Source: Dipteris shenzhenensis (taxonomy: Eukaryota; Polypodiophyta; Polypodiopsida; Gleicheniales). From it: a DNA stretch of 64,000 bases. Positions 1-12,305 of the stretch are shown here, piece after piece. Numbering within the stretch: the first letter of the stretch is position 1; each line of letters starts with the position of its first letter. The translations under genes and the position numbers were made by a program. The stretch is from assembly GCA_047967505.1 (NCBI GenBank), contig CM106539.1. One strand, given 5' to 3'. The notes beneath the pieces were generated by a model, which ran no database searches, was not told where the DNA came from, and was given only the letters and a program-made list of their open reading frames with translations.

Positions 1-1129
1 AAGTACATTGTACTTTCTTTTCTCTAAACTAGTTGACGTGACGGCTTATCTCCATCGACTCCTGTACTTGCTCTTTTTGCTCATCGCTAGAGTGGGTATT
101 GCTTTTGTCTTCCAGCTCCCCTCAGCCCCCCGAGTCCTCCATTGCTCCTTGGGAGTCTGCTGCTCTGCTGGTCGTCACGTTTCCAGCCTGTTCGAGGCTC
201 TTCAACTACGGTCTAAGGCTTCTAGAGCCATTTTGTCGCCACAACTTACCTCATTGCCGCTTTACAGCAGAGGCGACTACTTCTAGGCCCTGCTGCAGCC
301 TTTACGAGGTCTCCTACAGCCCCCGTGGCCATCAGTCGCCATTTTTGTGCTGCAGATCCAAGCGCCCAGCTCCCACAACCTCAACCAGACTCAGATCTAG
401 GCGCCTAGATCCCGCGACCTCTCCAGAGCCATCAGCAGGAGGCGTCCTGCTGTCGCGACCTGTCTAGAGCCCTCCACAGGAGACATTTGCAGCCACGCTC
501 ACATTTCGAGGTGTCTGAGGGCTGCTCCAGCCGCTTTTTGCACTTCAACCTGCTGCAGCAGCTCCGTGGTCTGTCATATTCTACCTACAGAGGTCATTTG
601 GGTCTCAGCCTTCAGTTCAGGGGGCCAGAAGCTGATTTACAACCAACATTTGCTGTCTCTCACTGTTTTTTGACAGTTTTTACTGTCAAACCCTAATTTC
701 CAACAGGAAAATTTAGGGCTTTTGACATTTGGACCTTCAACCTGTCAATACAACACTTTGGACAAGGTTGACAACTGAAATCCTTCCAAAAATTGAAGTT
801 TTCAGTAAAATTCAGGTTCAAGACTGTCACATTGTGCCACGTCATCACTCAGGCCAACAAAATTTGGGGCTTTTGTGTGGGGAGTTTAATTTCAGCTGGT
901 AACTCTGTTCCTATACCTTGCTGCACATATTTTCAGTCTATTTGCTCTCTCTATTTTATCATCTGAGAAAGATAAGCACCGTGAAGCCTTGAGGCCCAGT
1001 GCAGCCTCCTGGAAATCTCTATTGTTGGCTCACAGGTATTTGGGACAGTAAGACATATTTTTGCAGTTTAAAGCCTTGAGGCTATCCTTTGGTCACTTTG
1101 TCAGTGCATTTCTATCAGTACTATTTACA
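1..1129 (+). mobile_element. Untranslated leader of Copia copy 1
   Basis: No convincing gene is present here. The stretch precedes the gag start of Copia copy 1 and contains phrases such as AATTTGGGGCTTTTG (near 859) that recur in the leaders of the other two Copia copies. The upstream LTR and primer site are not visible and presumably lie left of the window. Confidence 0.5.
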
Positions 1130-4100
1130 ATGGCTGGGAACAATCACGACTTATTTGGCATTCTTCGTGAGGATGATAAATTGGATGGGACCAACTATCC
1201 GATGTGGTCTTATCTCATGAAACATATTCTTGTTGCAAGGCACTTTTGGAATATTGTTTCTAGGGTTGATCTGAGGCCAGCCAATGCTTCAGTGGCGGCC
1301 TCTACTGCTGGTCCCTCTGCAATGGGCACTCCTCTTGATGCCTTATCCTCTAGCACCCTTGCTGCTAGGAACAATCAAGATGGGATGCAAGAGATGCAAA
1401 TGCACATTCCTGTATTGCTTTATAATGCAAGAGAATCGTTATTCCACACATCCGGTCTTGCAGGGCAGCAAAGAATGCTTGGAACAAATTGGCTTCTCTT
1501 TATCAAATTCGCAATGAGGCACGTGTTGCATATTTAAGAAGGCAGTTGCAGGAAGTCAGTATGAAAATTCTCAGCTTGTCAGTACCACATTGAATGGACT
1601 ACCAGATACATATCAAGGGTTTGCCACAACCCTTCGATTAGTGGCCATGGGTAATCCAGATCACTACTCTTTTGATCAGCTTGTCACTTTGCTTTTGCAG
1701 GAAGAGCAAAGTCGAGCCAATAGACAAGCTATTATTCCTGACCATGCATTTGCTTCACAGCAGACAGGAAGAGGCAAGGCTTCCAAGCCTATGGGCAAGC
1801 CTAAAAATGGGCCTAACAGTGCCAATTCCTCCAATGCATCTAAAATACAGCATATAAGTCAAAGAAGAAAACATGCAACTATTGTCGCAAGCCTGGGCAT
1901 GAAATTTCAGAATGCAGGAAGCGCGTTGCTTCGGAGAAAAAGAAAGCAGGATTGGCAATTAATGCCTCACATGCAATTGAATCCCACAAGCCAGCAGATG
2001 CCTCACATGCGCATGCCCTCCAGGATGATTGGGCATGGGCTGTCCACTGCTCCTTTGATCCCTCCCAAGTTGATGCATTCTTTACTGCTAATGATGCTCA
2101 ATCTTGGTATTTTGATAGTGGTGCATCCAAGCACGTCACATCTTGCAGACAATTGTTTCATTCCTTAGTTGATGCACCTCGTGGGGGAACTGTCACATGC
2201 GCTAACAATGCCTCCTATGCTGTAAAAGGAATTGGAGATGTGCAGCACTTGATTTCAATTTCAAAAATTGCCACTTCAGGTTTCAGATGGATACAGATGC
2301 CTAGTATATGATCTTCGTGATGATAATGCCATAGTTCTCACTGGCACTTTCAAAAAGGGGATTTATCACCTTGATGATCACTCGGCTGCACTCTCTATTG
2401 AAGCATTTGCTATTTCAGATTCACAGCTTGCTGAAACTCATCTTTGGCATGAGAGAATGGGTCATCTCAACTATAGAGCTCTTGCCAAGCTACATTCATA
2501 GGACATGGCAAATGATGTACCTCAAACTCACACAGTTTCCAAACATGTATGTGAGGGTTGTCTTTTGGGTAAGATGCATCGGTTTCCTTTTCAAAAGAAT
2601 TGTTCAAAACTCTCACAAAGGAAATTGCAGCTAGTGCACAGTGATGTCTGTGGCCCAATGAGGACAAATGCCATTGGGGGGTACAAATATTTCATGACTC
2701 TCATTGATGACTTCACAAGATAATGCTGGGTATATGCTTTAAAAGCCAAATCTTAAGTGTTCTCATGCTTTCAGAGGTGGCTGAATATGGTTGAGAATGA
2801 ATCAAGATGCAAGCTTGTCACCCTCAACACAGATAGGGGGGGAGAGTATATGTCAAAGGAGTTTGATGCATTTTTGTCTTCAAGGGGCATTGTTCACTCA
2901 TGCACTACTCCTTACACTCCTCGGCATAATCCTGTTCCTGAGAGGAAGAACAAGTCCACTATGGAGATGGCCAGGTGCATGCTTAAGGCCAAATCCTTGC
3001 CCAATAAATTCTGGCTTGATGCAGTGATGTGTGCCAACCATGTGCTCAATAGATCACCTACAAGGGCATTGAAGACTGTTACACCTTATGAAGCATGGAA
3101 AGGCAGGAAGCCTTCACTTTCACACATGATAGTTTTTGGGTCTCTTGCATATGTTCAGGTACCATCTCAGCTGAGACATAAGCTTGATGACAAGGCAATC
3201 AAATGCATATTTATTGGTTACAGCCAAGAGAGCAGAGGGTATAGGTTATACCAACCAAATACTGGGAAGATTATTGTCAGTAGAGATGTAATCTTTGCTG
3301 AACATTCAGCTTCTCCTCTTGTGGATTGCAAAGCTAAACCAGAAGTTGACATGTTTGATGCCTTTGACTCTTGGTTACCTCTTCTTTCCTCAGAGGGGGA
3401 CTTTGACTAGCAACATGAGCCTCCTGCAGGCCCTCCAACAAGCAACGATCAGTCTATACCCCATGCTGATTTGCAGGTTTCTCTTCCAGCACAAAATGAT
3501 CCCACTATTCATGATGCAGTGATTGAAGAAAGAGCTGTCAATAGACAGCAAAGGCAAGTTCCCAGATGGCTTCTTGATACATTGAGGGACAGCAAACAAG
3601 ATCAGCCTTTTGCTTCGCGGACAAATGCATGGTCACTTTCTTGAGTTTGCACTCCTTGCTACAGCTTGCAATGAAGAGCCTTTGTGCCATAAAGATGCTT
3701 TTGACAGCAAAGAGTGGATGGATGCAATGAGAGCTGAGTTACAATCCATTGCCAAAAATGACACATGGGAATTAGTAGATCTCCCTCCCGGCAAGCATGC
3801 CATTGGTACTTGGTGGGTCTACAAATTAAAAAGGAAATCTGATGGCAATATAGATCGACACAAAGCCCGTCTTATTGCAAAAGGGTATGCCCAACAACAA
3901 GGCATTGACTTTGAGGAGACCTTTTCTCCCACATCCAGGATTACTACTATTAGATGTGTCATTGCCATTGCAGCCCATCACCATTGGCAAGTGCACCAGC
4001 TTGACATCAAGACTGCTTTTCTTCATGGGGATCTGCAAGAAGAAGTTTATGTAACACAACCTCCTGGCTTTGAGGTTGTTAATTCTGAAAACAAGGTATG

Positions 4101-4361
4101 CCGGCTTAGAAAAGCCCTTTATGATTTGAAGCAGGCACCCAGGGCATGGTATGCCAAAATTCATGCACTTACTATCCCTTGGTTTTCTGAATAGCCCCAC
4201 AGAGCCCACTCTTTATGTCCGTGGGAGTGGATCTGATTTTTTAGTGCTGATTTTATATGTGGATGATATGCTAATCACGGGCCCAGATACTCAGCATATT
4301 GCAGCTTTCAAGGCTGATTTGCAGCACACTTTTGAAATGTTAGACATGGGACAGCTACACT
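1130..4361 (+). pseudogene. Ty1/Copia gag-pol, degenerate copy 1, 3' truncated
   Basis: This is a Copia polyprotein relic. Gag starts at the ATG at 1130 (MAGNNHDLFG, then the UBN2-type DGTNYPMW). Next come the protease motif FDSGASKH (near 2110), the GAG-pre-integrase WHERMGHLNY and CEGCLLGKMHRF (2440-2590), and integrase TDRGGEY (near 2835). The reverse transcriptase (3750-4361) runs from [20 protein letters not shown] to YVDDMLITG. Compared with copy 2 it has frameshifts in gag, a broken zinc knuckle and several in-frame stops (2499 TAG, near 2721 TAA, 2754 TAA, 3408 TAG). Reverse transcriptase stops at 4361, where the LTR of copy 2 begins. RNase H and the 3' LTR are missing. Confidence 0.88.
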
Positions 4362-4499
4362 TGTGACACCTAGGACACTTAGTCCTAGGTCTAGGTACAA
4401 GTACCTTGTACTTGTATCTTTTCATTATCTAAGATTTGATGGCAGACTCTATCAACTCTTTGCTACCTGCACTCTCTCTCTCTTTCATTCGATCCTACA
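4362..4499 (+). repeat. 5' LTR of Copia copy 2
   Basis: The sequence is bounded by TGTGACACC and CCTACA (TG...CA) and followed after 1 nt by a primer site. At 138 bp it is short for a Copia LTR. No matching 3' copy was found in the window. Confidence 0.65.
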
Positions 4500-4500
4500 G

Positions 4501-4512
4501 TGGTATCAGAGC
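4501..4512 (+). other. Primer binding site (initiator Met tRNA type)
   Basis: TGGTATCAGAGC, the canonical plant LTR-retrotransposon primer site complementary to the 3' end of initiator methionine tRNA, begins 2 nt after the LTR end. Confidence 0.85.
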
Positions 4513-5543
4513 CACGGATCTGCTCCCTATCCCCGCACAGTCCGTACCAATTGCCCGTAAATTTCTGTATCAGATGTCCGTACATCCGTCGTACCTGCAA
4601 TCAGTACACCCGCTGTACATCCGTACTGCTATCCGTACCTGTCCATTCAAGGATATCGTACTGTGCTTCGCCGTACAGTTACGTACTTCAGTCACCAAAC
4701 AGTTCCTTCAGTACTTGCGCCGCCATACAACCTGCTCAGTACTACGTCCGTACCACTTTGCGTACCTGTGCTGCCGTACATCGTAAAACCACGTACTAGC
4801 GTACTGATCCATACACCCACGTACTTGCATCATACACCGTGCAGCCAGCATACTTGTGTACAGTACATTTGTACAGGCACGTATTGCTCCATAAAACGTA
4901 CACAATACCTCTTCCGTACGATCGTACATCCGTACACCGTACATTGTGCGGTGTACTTGATCTGGTACTTGAGCTGTCCGTACAGCTAGTACTTATCTCG
5001 AGGTCTCCGTACAAGTGTTGCACGTACAAGGTCACATTCAGGACATTGGTATTTTTTGGGGCTTTCAGTTCATTTCACCTTCTTTGGTTGCAATTTCTTG
5101 CAAGAACATTGGGGCTTTGGGATTTGGTCTGCAATCTCTTGTTGTTTGCAATACATTGGGACAGATTGGAGAACATTGAGTCACATTTGCTAGACATTGA
5201 GTCAGATTTTCAGACATTGAGTCTTTTCTGCAAGATATTGAGTCAGATTTGCATACATTGGGTCACATTTGCAAAAAAAAATTCAGCAAAATTTGGGGCT
5301 TTTCTGCATTTGCACTCTTTTTGGCCTATTTGCCCTCAATAAATTTGGGGCTTTTGCCAGATTTGCTGTTTTTGCAGTCAACATTGCCTGTCACAGTCAC
5401 ATTTGGGTCAAATCTGCATTTGCCCTTTGATTTGGGTCAGATATTTGCAGATATTTGCTGTCATTTTTGGACAGTCAGCTTTTTGCAGTGATAGCCTTGG
5501 GGCTTTTGGGTTTTCAGGTCTTTTTCAGGGTATCACATTTGCT
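4513..5543 (+). other. Leader of Copia copy 2 with a GTAC-rich tract
   Basis: The leader between primer site and gag has two parts. From about 4540 to 5035 the word GTAC, often as CCGTAC or CGTACCTG, occurs more than 30 times by eye. From about 5040 to 5540 the sequence repeats words like ACATTGGGTCA and ATTTGGGGCTTTTG. Short open frames cover it, but none resembles a known protein. Confidence 0.55.
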
Positions 5544-8500
5544 ATGGCTGGGAACAATCAAGATTTATTTGAAGTTCTTCGTGAAGATGATAAGTTGGAT
5601 GGCACCAACTATCCGATGTGGTCTTATCTCATGAAACATATTCTTGTTGCAAAGCATTTGTGGAATATTGTTTCTGGGGCTGATCTGAGGCCAACCAATG
5701 CTACAGTGGTTGCTTCTACTGCTGGTCCTTCTGCAGGGGGTACTCCTCTTGATGCCTCCTCCTCTAGCACTCCTGCTGCTGCTCTTCCAACTCAAGAACA
5801 GTCAAGATGGGATGCAAGAGATGCAAATGCACATTCATGCATTGCTTTATCATGCAAGAGAATCATTATTCCACACATCCAGTCTTGCAGGACAGCAAAG
5901 GATGCTTGGGAGAAATTGGCTTCTCTCTATCAGATTCGCAATGAAGCTCGTGTTGCATATTTGAGAAGGCAATTATAGGAAGTCAGTATGAATGAAGGTG
6001 AGTCAATGGATGCATACTTGACAGAGGTCAAGGACCTCATGGAACAGCTTGCCAACATTGATGAGGTGGTGCCAAATTCACAGCTTGTCAGTACCACATT
6101 GAATGGACTGCCAGATACATATCAAGGGTTTGCTACAACCCTTCGACTAGTGGCCATGGGTAATCCACACCACTATTCTTTTGATCAGCTAGTTACTTTG
6201 CTTTTGCAGGACGAGCAAAGTAGAGCTAACAGACAAGCCATTAATCCTGATCATGCATTTGCTTCACAGCAGACAGGAAGAGGCAAGGCTTCCAAGCCTA
6301 TGGGCAAGCCAAAATCTGCGCATAGCAGCTGCAATTCCTCCCATGCATCTAAAAATACAGCAGATAAGGTGAAGAAGAAAAGATGCAACTATTGTCGCAA
6401 GCCTGGACATGACATTTCAAAATGCAGGAAGCACATTGCTTCGGAGAAAAAGAAAGCAGGATTGACAGTTAATGCCTCTCATGCTATTGAATCCCATGAG
6501 CCAGAAGATGCTTCACATGCACATGCTCTTCAGGATAATTGGGCATGGGCTGTCCATTGCTCATTTGATCCCTCCAAAGCTGATGCACTCTTTACTGCTA
6601 ATGATGCTTAGTCCTGGTACTTTGATAGTGGTGCTTCCAAGCATGTCACATCTTGCAGACAGTTGTTCCATTCTTTAGCTGATGCACCTCAAGGGGGGAC
6701 TGTTACATGTGCTAATAATGCTTCATATGATGTAAAAGAAGTTGGAGATGTGCAGCTCACATCCATTTCAAGCCATCCTGTCACTCTGACAAATGTTCTT
6801 TTTGTGCCTGGCATTGAAGTCAACTTGATTTCAATTTCAGCAATTCCTACTTCAGATTTCAGAGTAATTTTTTATGGCTACAGATGTCTAGTTTATGATC
6901 TTCGTGATGACAATGCCATAGTTCTCACTAGCTTTTTGCAAAAAGGGCTTTATCACCTTGATCATCATTCAGCTGCACTTTCTATTGAAGCATTGGCTAT
7001 TTCAGATTCACAACTTGCTGAAAGTCATCTTTGGCATGAGAGAATGGGCCATCTCAATTATAGAGCTCTTGCAAAGCTACATTCACAGCAGATGGCAAAT
7101 GATGTACCTGAGACTCGCACAGTTTCCAAACATGTGTGTGAGGGTTGTCTTTTGGGTAAGATGCATCGATTTCCTTTTCAAAAGAATTGTTCAAAACTCT
7201 CACAAAGGAAATTGCAGCTAGTACACAGTGATGTCTGTGGCCCAATGAGGACAAATGCCATTGGGGGGTATAAGTATTTCATGACTCTCATTCATGATTT
7301 CACAAGATATTGCTGGGTATATCCTTTAAAGGCCAAATCTGAAGTTTTCTTATGCTTTCAGAGATGGCTGAATATGGTTGAGAATGAATCAGGATGCAAG
7401 CTTGTCACCCTCAACACAGATAGGGGGGGAGGGTATATGTCAAAGGAGTTTGATGCATTTCCGTCTTCACGGGGCATCATTCACTCATGCACTACTCCTT
7501 ACACTCCTCAGCAGAATCCTGTTTCTAAAAGGAAAAACAGGTCCACAATGGAGATGGCCAGATGCATGCTTAAGGCCAAGTCTTTGCCCAATAAATTTTG
7601 GCTTGATGCAGTAATGTGTGCCAACAATGTGCTGAATAGATCACCTACACAGGCATTGAAGACTATTACACCTTATGAAGCATGGAAAGGTAGGAAGCCT
7701 TCACTTTCACACATGAGAGTTTTTGGGTCTCTTGCATATGTTCATGTACCATCTCAGCTCAGACATAAGCTTGATGACAAGGCAATCAAATGCATATTTA
7801 TTGGTTACAGCCAGGAGAGCAGAGGGTATCGGTTATATCAACCAAATACTGGGAAGATTATTGTCAGTAGAGATGTAATCTTTGCTGAACATTCAGCTTC
7901 TCCTCTTGTGGACTACAAAGCAAAGCCAGATGTTGACATGTTTGATGCCTTTGAATCTTGGTTACCTTTGCCATCATCAGAAGAGGATTTCGACCAGCAA
8001 CATGAGCCTCCTGCAGGCCCTCCACTAAGCAATAATCAGCCACAACCTCATGCTGATTTGCAGGTTTCTCTTCCGGCACAAAATGATCCCACTACTCATG
8101 GTGCAGTCATTTAAGAAAGAGCTGTCAATAGACAGCAAAGGCAAGTTCCCAGATGGCTTCTTGATACATTGAGGGACAGCAAACAAGATCAGCCTTTTGC
8201 TGCCCGGACAAGATCAGGGAACAGACAGCATGGTCACTTTCTTGAGTTTGCACTTCTTGCTACAGCTTGCAATGAAGAGCCTCTGTGCCATAAAGATGCT
8301 TTTGACAGCAAAGAGTGGATGGATGCAATGAGAGCTGAGTTACAATCTATTGCCAAAAATGACACATGGGAATTAGTAGAACTCCCTCCCAGCAAGCATG
8401 CCATTGGAACGCGGTGGGTCTACAAATTAAAAAGGAAATCTGATGGCAGCATAGATCGATACAAAGCCCGTCTTGTTGCAAAAGGGTATGCCCAACAACA

Positions 8501-9126
8501 AGGCATTGACTTTGAGGAGACATTTGCTCCCACATCCAAGATTACTACCATTAGATGTGTCATTGCCATTGCAGCCCATCATCATTGGTGGCAAGTGCAC
8601 CAACTTGACATCAAGACCGCTTTTCTTCATGGGGATCTGCAGGAAGAAGTCTATGTCACACAACCTCCTGGCTTTGAGGTTGTTAATTCTGAAAATAAGG
8701 TATGCCGGCTTAGAAAAGCCCTTTATGGTTTGAAGCAGGCACCCAGGGCATGGTATGCCAAAATTCATGCACACTTACTATCCCTTGGTTTTCATAATAG
8801 TCCCATAGAACCCACTCTTTATGTCCGTGGGAGTGGATCTGATTTTTTAGTGCTGATTTCATATGTGGATGATATGCTCATCACGGGCCCAGATACTCAG
8901 CAAATTGCAGCTTTCCAGGCTGATTTGCAGCAGATTTTTGACATGTCAGACATGGGACGGCTCCATTATTATTTGGGCATTCAGTTTGCTCATGTTGAGG
9001 GGGGTATCATGATGTCTCAGTCCAAGTATATTGGACAGCTCCTTGATCGTTTTCAGTTTGAGGATTGCAAGCCAATCTCTACTCCAGTGGACCCTGGCTT
9101 CAAATTCTCAGCTCATGATGGGAGTG
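5544..9126 (+). pseudogene. Ty1/Copia gag-pol of copy 2, one frame with three stops
   Basis: A single reading frame runs about 1,190 codons with three in-frame stops (5976 TAG, 6609 TAG, 8112 TAA) and no frameshift that I can see. Gag has DGTNYPMWSY and an intact CCHC knuckle CNYCRKPGHDISKC (near 6385). Pol has protease FDSGASKH (6620), GAG-pre-integrase WHERMGHLNY (7030), CEGCLLGKMHRF, and integrase TDRGGGY with PQQNPVSKRK. Its reverse transcriptase carries [36 protein letters not shown] and YVDDMLITG (near 8865). The integrase EY-type motif has changed to GY. The frame is lost at 9126, before RNase H. It is about nine-tenths similar to copy 1 by eye. Confidence 0.9.
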
Positions 9127-9939
9127 GAAGCAGGCCGTACAGAGATGCAAGCAGAGCTGGCACATGGCACAGCATGGCAGGGCAAAAGGCGCCTGCATAG
9201 GGCAGGCTTTGGGCCTGCATATAGGCCTTATAGGCAGCCAACCAGGCAGACCACAAGTCGGCTGGTTAGGACTGCAGGTTGGCCACTGAAGTGAGGGCCT
9301 TTGGCCCAGTTTTGAGAGCCCTTAAGGGCGGGACCTGTAGCAGACTGGTCAGCCAGTCTGCTCGGCCAGAATGAGGCTGACTGGTCAGTTTTTTTGGGGC
9401 CCTATGAAAGGAGGGCCTATGCGCCCTCATAACTCATCTTCTGGAGCAGCCTTCACACAAGCAGCAAGGAGCAGACTTCCACCCATCTTGGAACCTATAC
9501 CCTGGAGGACCAAGAGACCTGGAGGAGCTGCAGAGTAAGCTAGAAGGGTTGCCCACCTAGGCTGATCTATAGGCAGCAAGGTGGACAAGATCATTCTGGA
9601 TAGAGAATCTACTACACTCGAGGTGGAGCACGCGGGCTCAATGTTCTAGAGATATCCGGCAGATATAGAAGTACCTTGTGGTAAGATCAAAGGACCACGC
9701 TCTGGTGGGACTTTGGATCTCTCTCTTTTATATTGTGACCATAGCTTTGGACGGAAATATATTCTTTTGGTGTTTTCTATATCTGGCTGGATCATTGTCT
9801 ATTTACTAGTCTGCACATCTATTTGATGCACATAAGTTTAAGAAGTTTGTGATTCCACTCCCCACACACACTCTGTCAGCTCCTGGGCTATCCTATCAGT
9901 CTTTTGTTGTGCGTACCCTCTGTTGGTTGATTTCTAACA
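9127..9939 (+). repeat. 5' LTR of element A, truncated by about 400 bp at its left end
   Basis: It aligns with 12712-13530 of the right LTR through shared phrases such as GGGCCTGCATATAGGCC and the end TTCTAACA. The TATA word of the right LTR (TATAAAAGG) reads TATGAAAGG here. The missing left part corresponds to 12306-12711. Confidence 0.82.
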
Positions 9940-9952
9940 TGTATCAAAGCCC
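9940..9952 (+). other. Degenerate primer binding site of element A
   Basis: TGTATCAAAGCCC directly follows the LTR. It is TGGTATCAGAGCCC with one base lost and one G-to-A change. Confidence 0.65.
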
Positions 9953-10429
9953 AAGTAGGAGGCTCACAGGTGTGGGAGCCTGAAGGCAAGGACCTTGCTA
10001 AAGAATGACCTTGATTCAGAAGCTCTTGGGAATCGACTTCCACGACTGGAGGACAGTGCCCTTGCGAGAAGGAGGGTGACTCAGGTTCCGTCAGGTGCAT
10101 ACAGAGCTTTGACCTACGGAAGGTTGAGTTTGTTCGGCTGACATATGCAATCAGTGAATGCATTGGATATCACCAGATAATTCCTTCATGACATCTCATG
10201 ACTCACCTGGTGATTGCTCATGAGGATAAAGGCGCTCATGTGGATTTTAAAGATGGTGGGGATGAATTCCTCAATGTTGATGACGAAGAAGCTGGAACCA
10301 GTGAGGCAAGATTCGCATGAAAGTGCTTTTGTGTGGGTAAGCCAAAAGCTTGAACAGGGGGATAGGGAAAGGAAGCAATTGTTTAGCGGCAGAGCTGTCA
10401 ATCTCAGAAGCCTCTTCAGCCACTTCTCT

Positions 10430-11300
10430 CCCTTCCGCCTCCCCTAGATTTCTTTCTTTCACTATCCCTAACTTTGGAGAGTCTGGGAGACTGGATGGGA
10501 CAAATTACCCTTTCTGGAAGGCAAAGATCCGGAGTCATTTAGTGGCTCAGAAGCTGTGGAAACTGACAACGAGAGTGGAGGCGAAGCTGAAGGATATGGT
10601 GGACAACAAGGGGAAGATACTCATACCAGTAGAAGGAGAGGAACTCAAAGCTTGGGAAGATAGAGATGCCCACGCCCTGGCATTGATCATAGGGACAACG
10701 ACGGACTCTATGCTTCCTCACATCAGATGGCCGACATGTCAATAGAGGCGTGGGCCATTCTGAAGGATCTGTACCAGACAGATAACACATCCCGGATCTT
10801 GCTTCTTCAGTATCAGCTCTACAACTTGGATATGGATGAGGGAAATTCGGTACATGACGACTTGACGAAGGTCAAGGTGGTAAGGGATCAACTAGCCTGG
10901 GTTGGTCAAAAGGTGAACTCGTGCCAATTGGCCTTGATGGTACTGAGAAGGCTACCTCGGAGTTTCAAAAGCTTCGTTACGACTGTGACGACAAAGAACC
11001 AAACCTCTAACTTTTGAGGAGTTGGGTCCATTACTGCTCTAGGAAGAAGCTAGGGAGAAGCTCTACAACAACGACAAAAATGACAAGAAGTTGTTGGCAA
11101 AGGAAAGGGCAAGCCTAACGGTGGCAAGTCCAAAAAGGATGACTCTGATGACGAGGACACTTCCCAAAAGAGGAAGCAGAAGAAGAATTGCTTCTATTGT
11201 GACACGCCAGGCCATTTTGCTGAGGATTTCAGAAAGAAGAAGGCGGATCCAAAAAACAAGGAGGAGTCCGACTCAGATTCAAAGGGCAACACAAAAGCCA
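10430..11300 (+). pseudogene. Copia-type gag relic of element A
   Basis: The relic contains FTIPNFGESGRLDGTNYPFW (near 10459) and a UBN2 gag core KAWEDRDAHALALIIGTTTD (near 10648). Next come MSIEAWAILKDLYQTDN (10736) and LTKVKVVRDQLAWVG. A knuckle CFYCDTPGHFAEDF follows (11189-11230), in which the last Cys has become Phe. Frame changes occur near 10735 and after 11015. Gag would bind and package the element RNA. No pol follows. Confidence 0.78.
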
Positions 11301-11308
11301 AAGCTAAT

Positions 11309-12001
11309 GTGGTAATCAAAGAGCTATTCTTGGTGACATCTCTGTGTCTTACTGAAGTCAGATATGCCAACCTAGAAGCCACAGTGAAGATGTCTGACAT
11401 TGAGATGTGGGTCGACGAGGAGTCAGAAACCTTTGTGAAGGTGAAGGACAGCATGGAGTGCTTGGTATCTTCCACGTGCAAAGCTGTTAATACTGACATG
11501 AGGGTGGATTCCATGGAGTGCGCTAGGGTTTCATGTTCAGATGGTTGCTGTCATTCAAAAGGGGGCAGTTCAGGATTACACTGGTTATTGGTATGTGCCT
11601 CGATGAGGTGCATGGTTTGCTTTCAGAGCAAGCACACAGGCAGTACGACGATCTGGTATGTACTTGATATTCTTAATTTGAGCCTTTATAGCATGCTGTG
11701 GAGAGAATCTACTCTTCAAATGTCTCAGGTAATGCGAGATTGGAAGGAATGGGCCTTCTTCGAAGGCAGAAGGGGAAGTGTGGGTGGTTCTTCAAATCTC
11801 GAACACAATCTCGAACACAAATTGCTGGAAGGTGATGGACAAGGTGTACTGAAGCCAAAAGAGTACGTGCTTGAGAGCTCAATGAGAGTTCATGGTCCAA
11901 GTTATCTGGAGATATTCTTGAGATTTCATTTCTCAAGATGGTTCTTTTGTTGCGGACCTTGCCAAAGGAAGGATGGGTTGAAACAAACCCTCAGAGCATG
12001 A
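11309..12001 (+). other. Open frame of unknown function in element A
   Basis: This 230-codon open frame follows the gag knuckle in the same frame. It begins with acidic sequence (DIEMWVDEESETF) and then becomes Cys/Met-rich. I recognise no protein family. Because the last part (from about 11890) matches element B's internal region, it is more likely structural retrotransposon sequence than a gene. Confidence 0.35.
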
Positions 12002-12305
12002 CGTCTCCAGGTTGTTCACTCGTTATGAAGGGGACAAGTGGAAGATCATGGCGTCTAGATTGCTCAAGTTCGAAGGTGGGAACGTGACTGAAGGTGGTGG
12101 TGCCAAGAGGTGCTACCAAAGATGGACCTGTGTACCAGGATGGTGTGTGGAAGCAGAACCAAACCTAGTGGAGCAGGAGCCACTGGATGAAAAGCCAAGA
12201 AAAGATTTCAACATCAAAATGTTCCAGAGGACTACGACTAGGGGGTTACTGGAGCATCGTCACCGACGTGTTGGCATTGGGGCGAGATGTGTCGGTGAGA
12301 GGGGG

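Larger units (their letters stand above)
4362..9126 (+). mobile_element. Ty1/Copia element copy 2, 3' truncated
   Basis: The element consists of a 138-bp 5' LTR, primer site, long leader (4513-5543), gag-pol, and an abrupt end at 9126 inside the pol region after reverse transcriptase. There it meets a 5'-truncated LTR of another family. RNase H and the 3' LTR are absent. It begins exactly where copy 1 breaks, so it probably inserted into copy 1 and a later deletion removed the right-hand parts of both. It lies antisense to the carrier gene. Confidence 0.82.

Noticed and set aside
8-696. Three short plus-strand frames at the left edge
   Set aside because: They overlap in different frames, are C/T-biased, and lie in the retrotransposon leader. 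No similarity was recognised.
5544-9126. Idea that the Copia stop codons are corrected by U-to-C RNA editing, as in fern organelles
   Set aside because: Such editing is known for organelle transcripts. This is nuclear transposon sequence and the element is also truncated.
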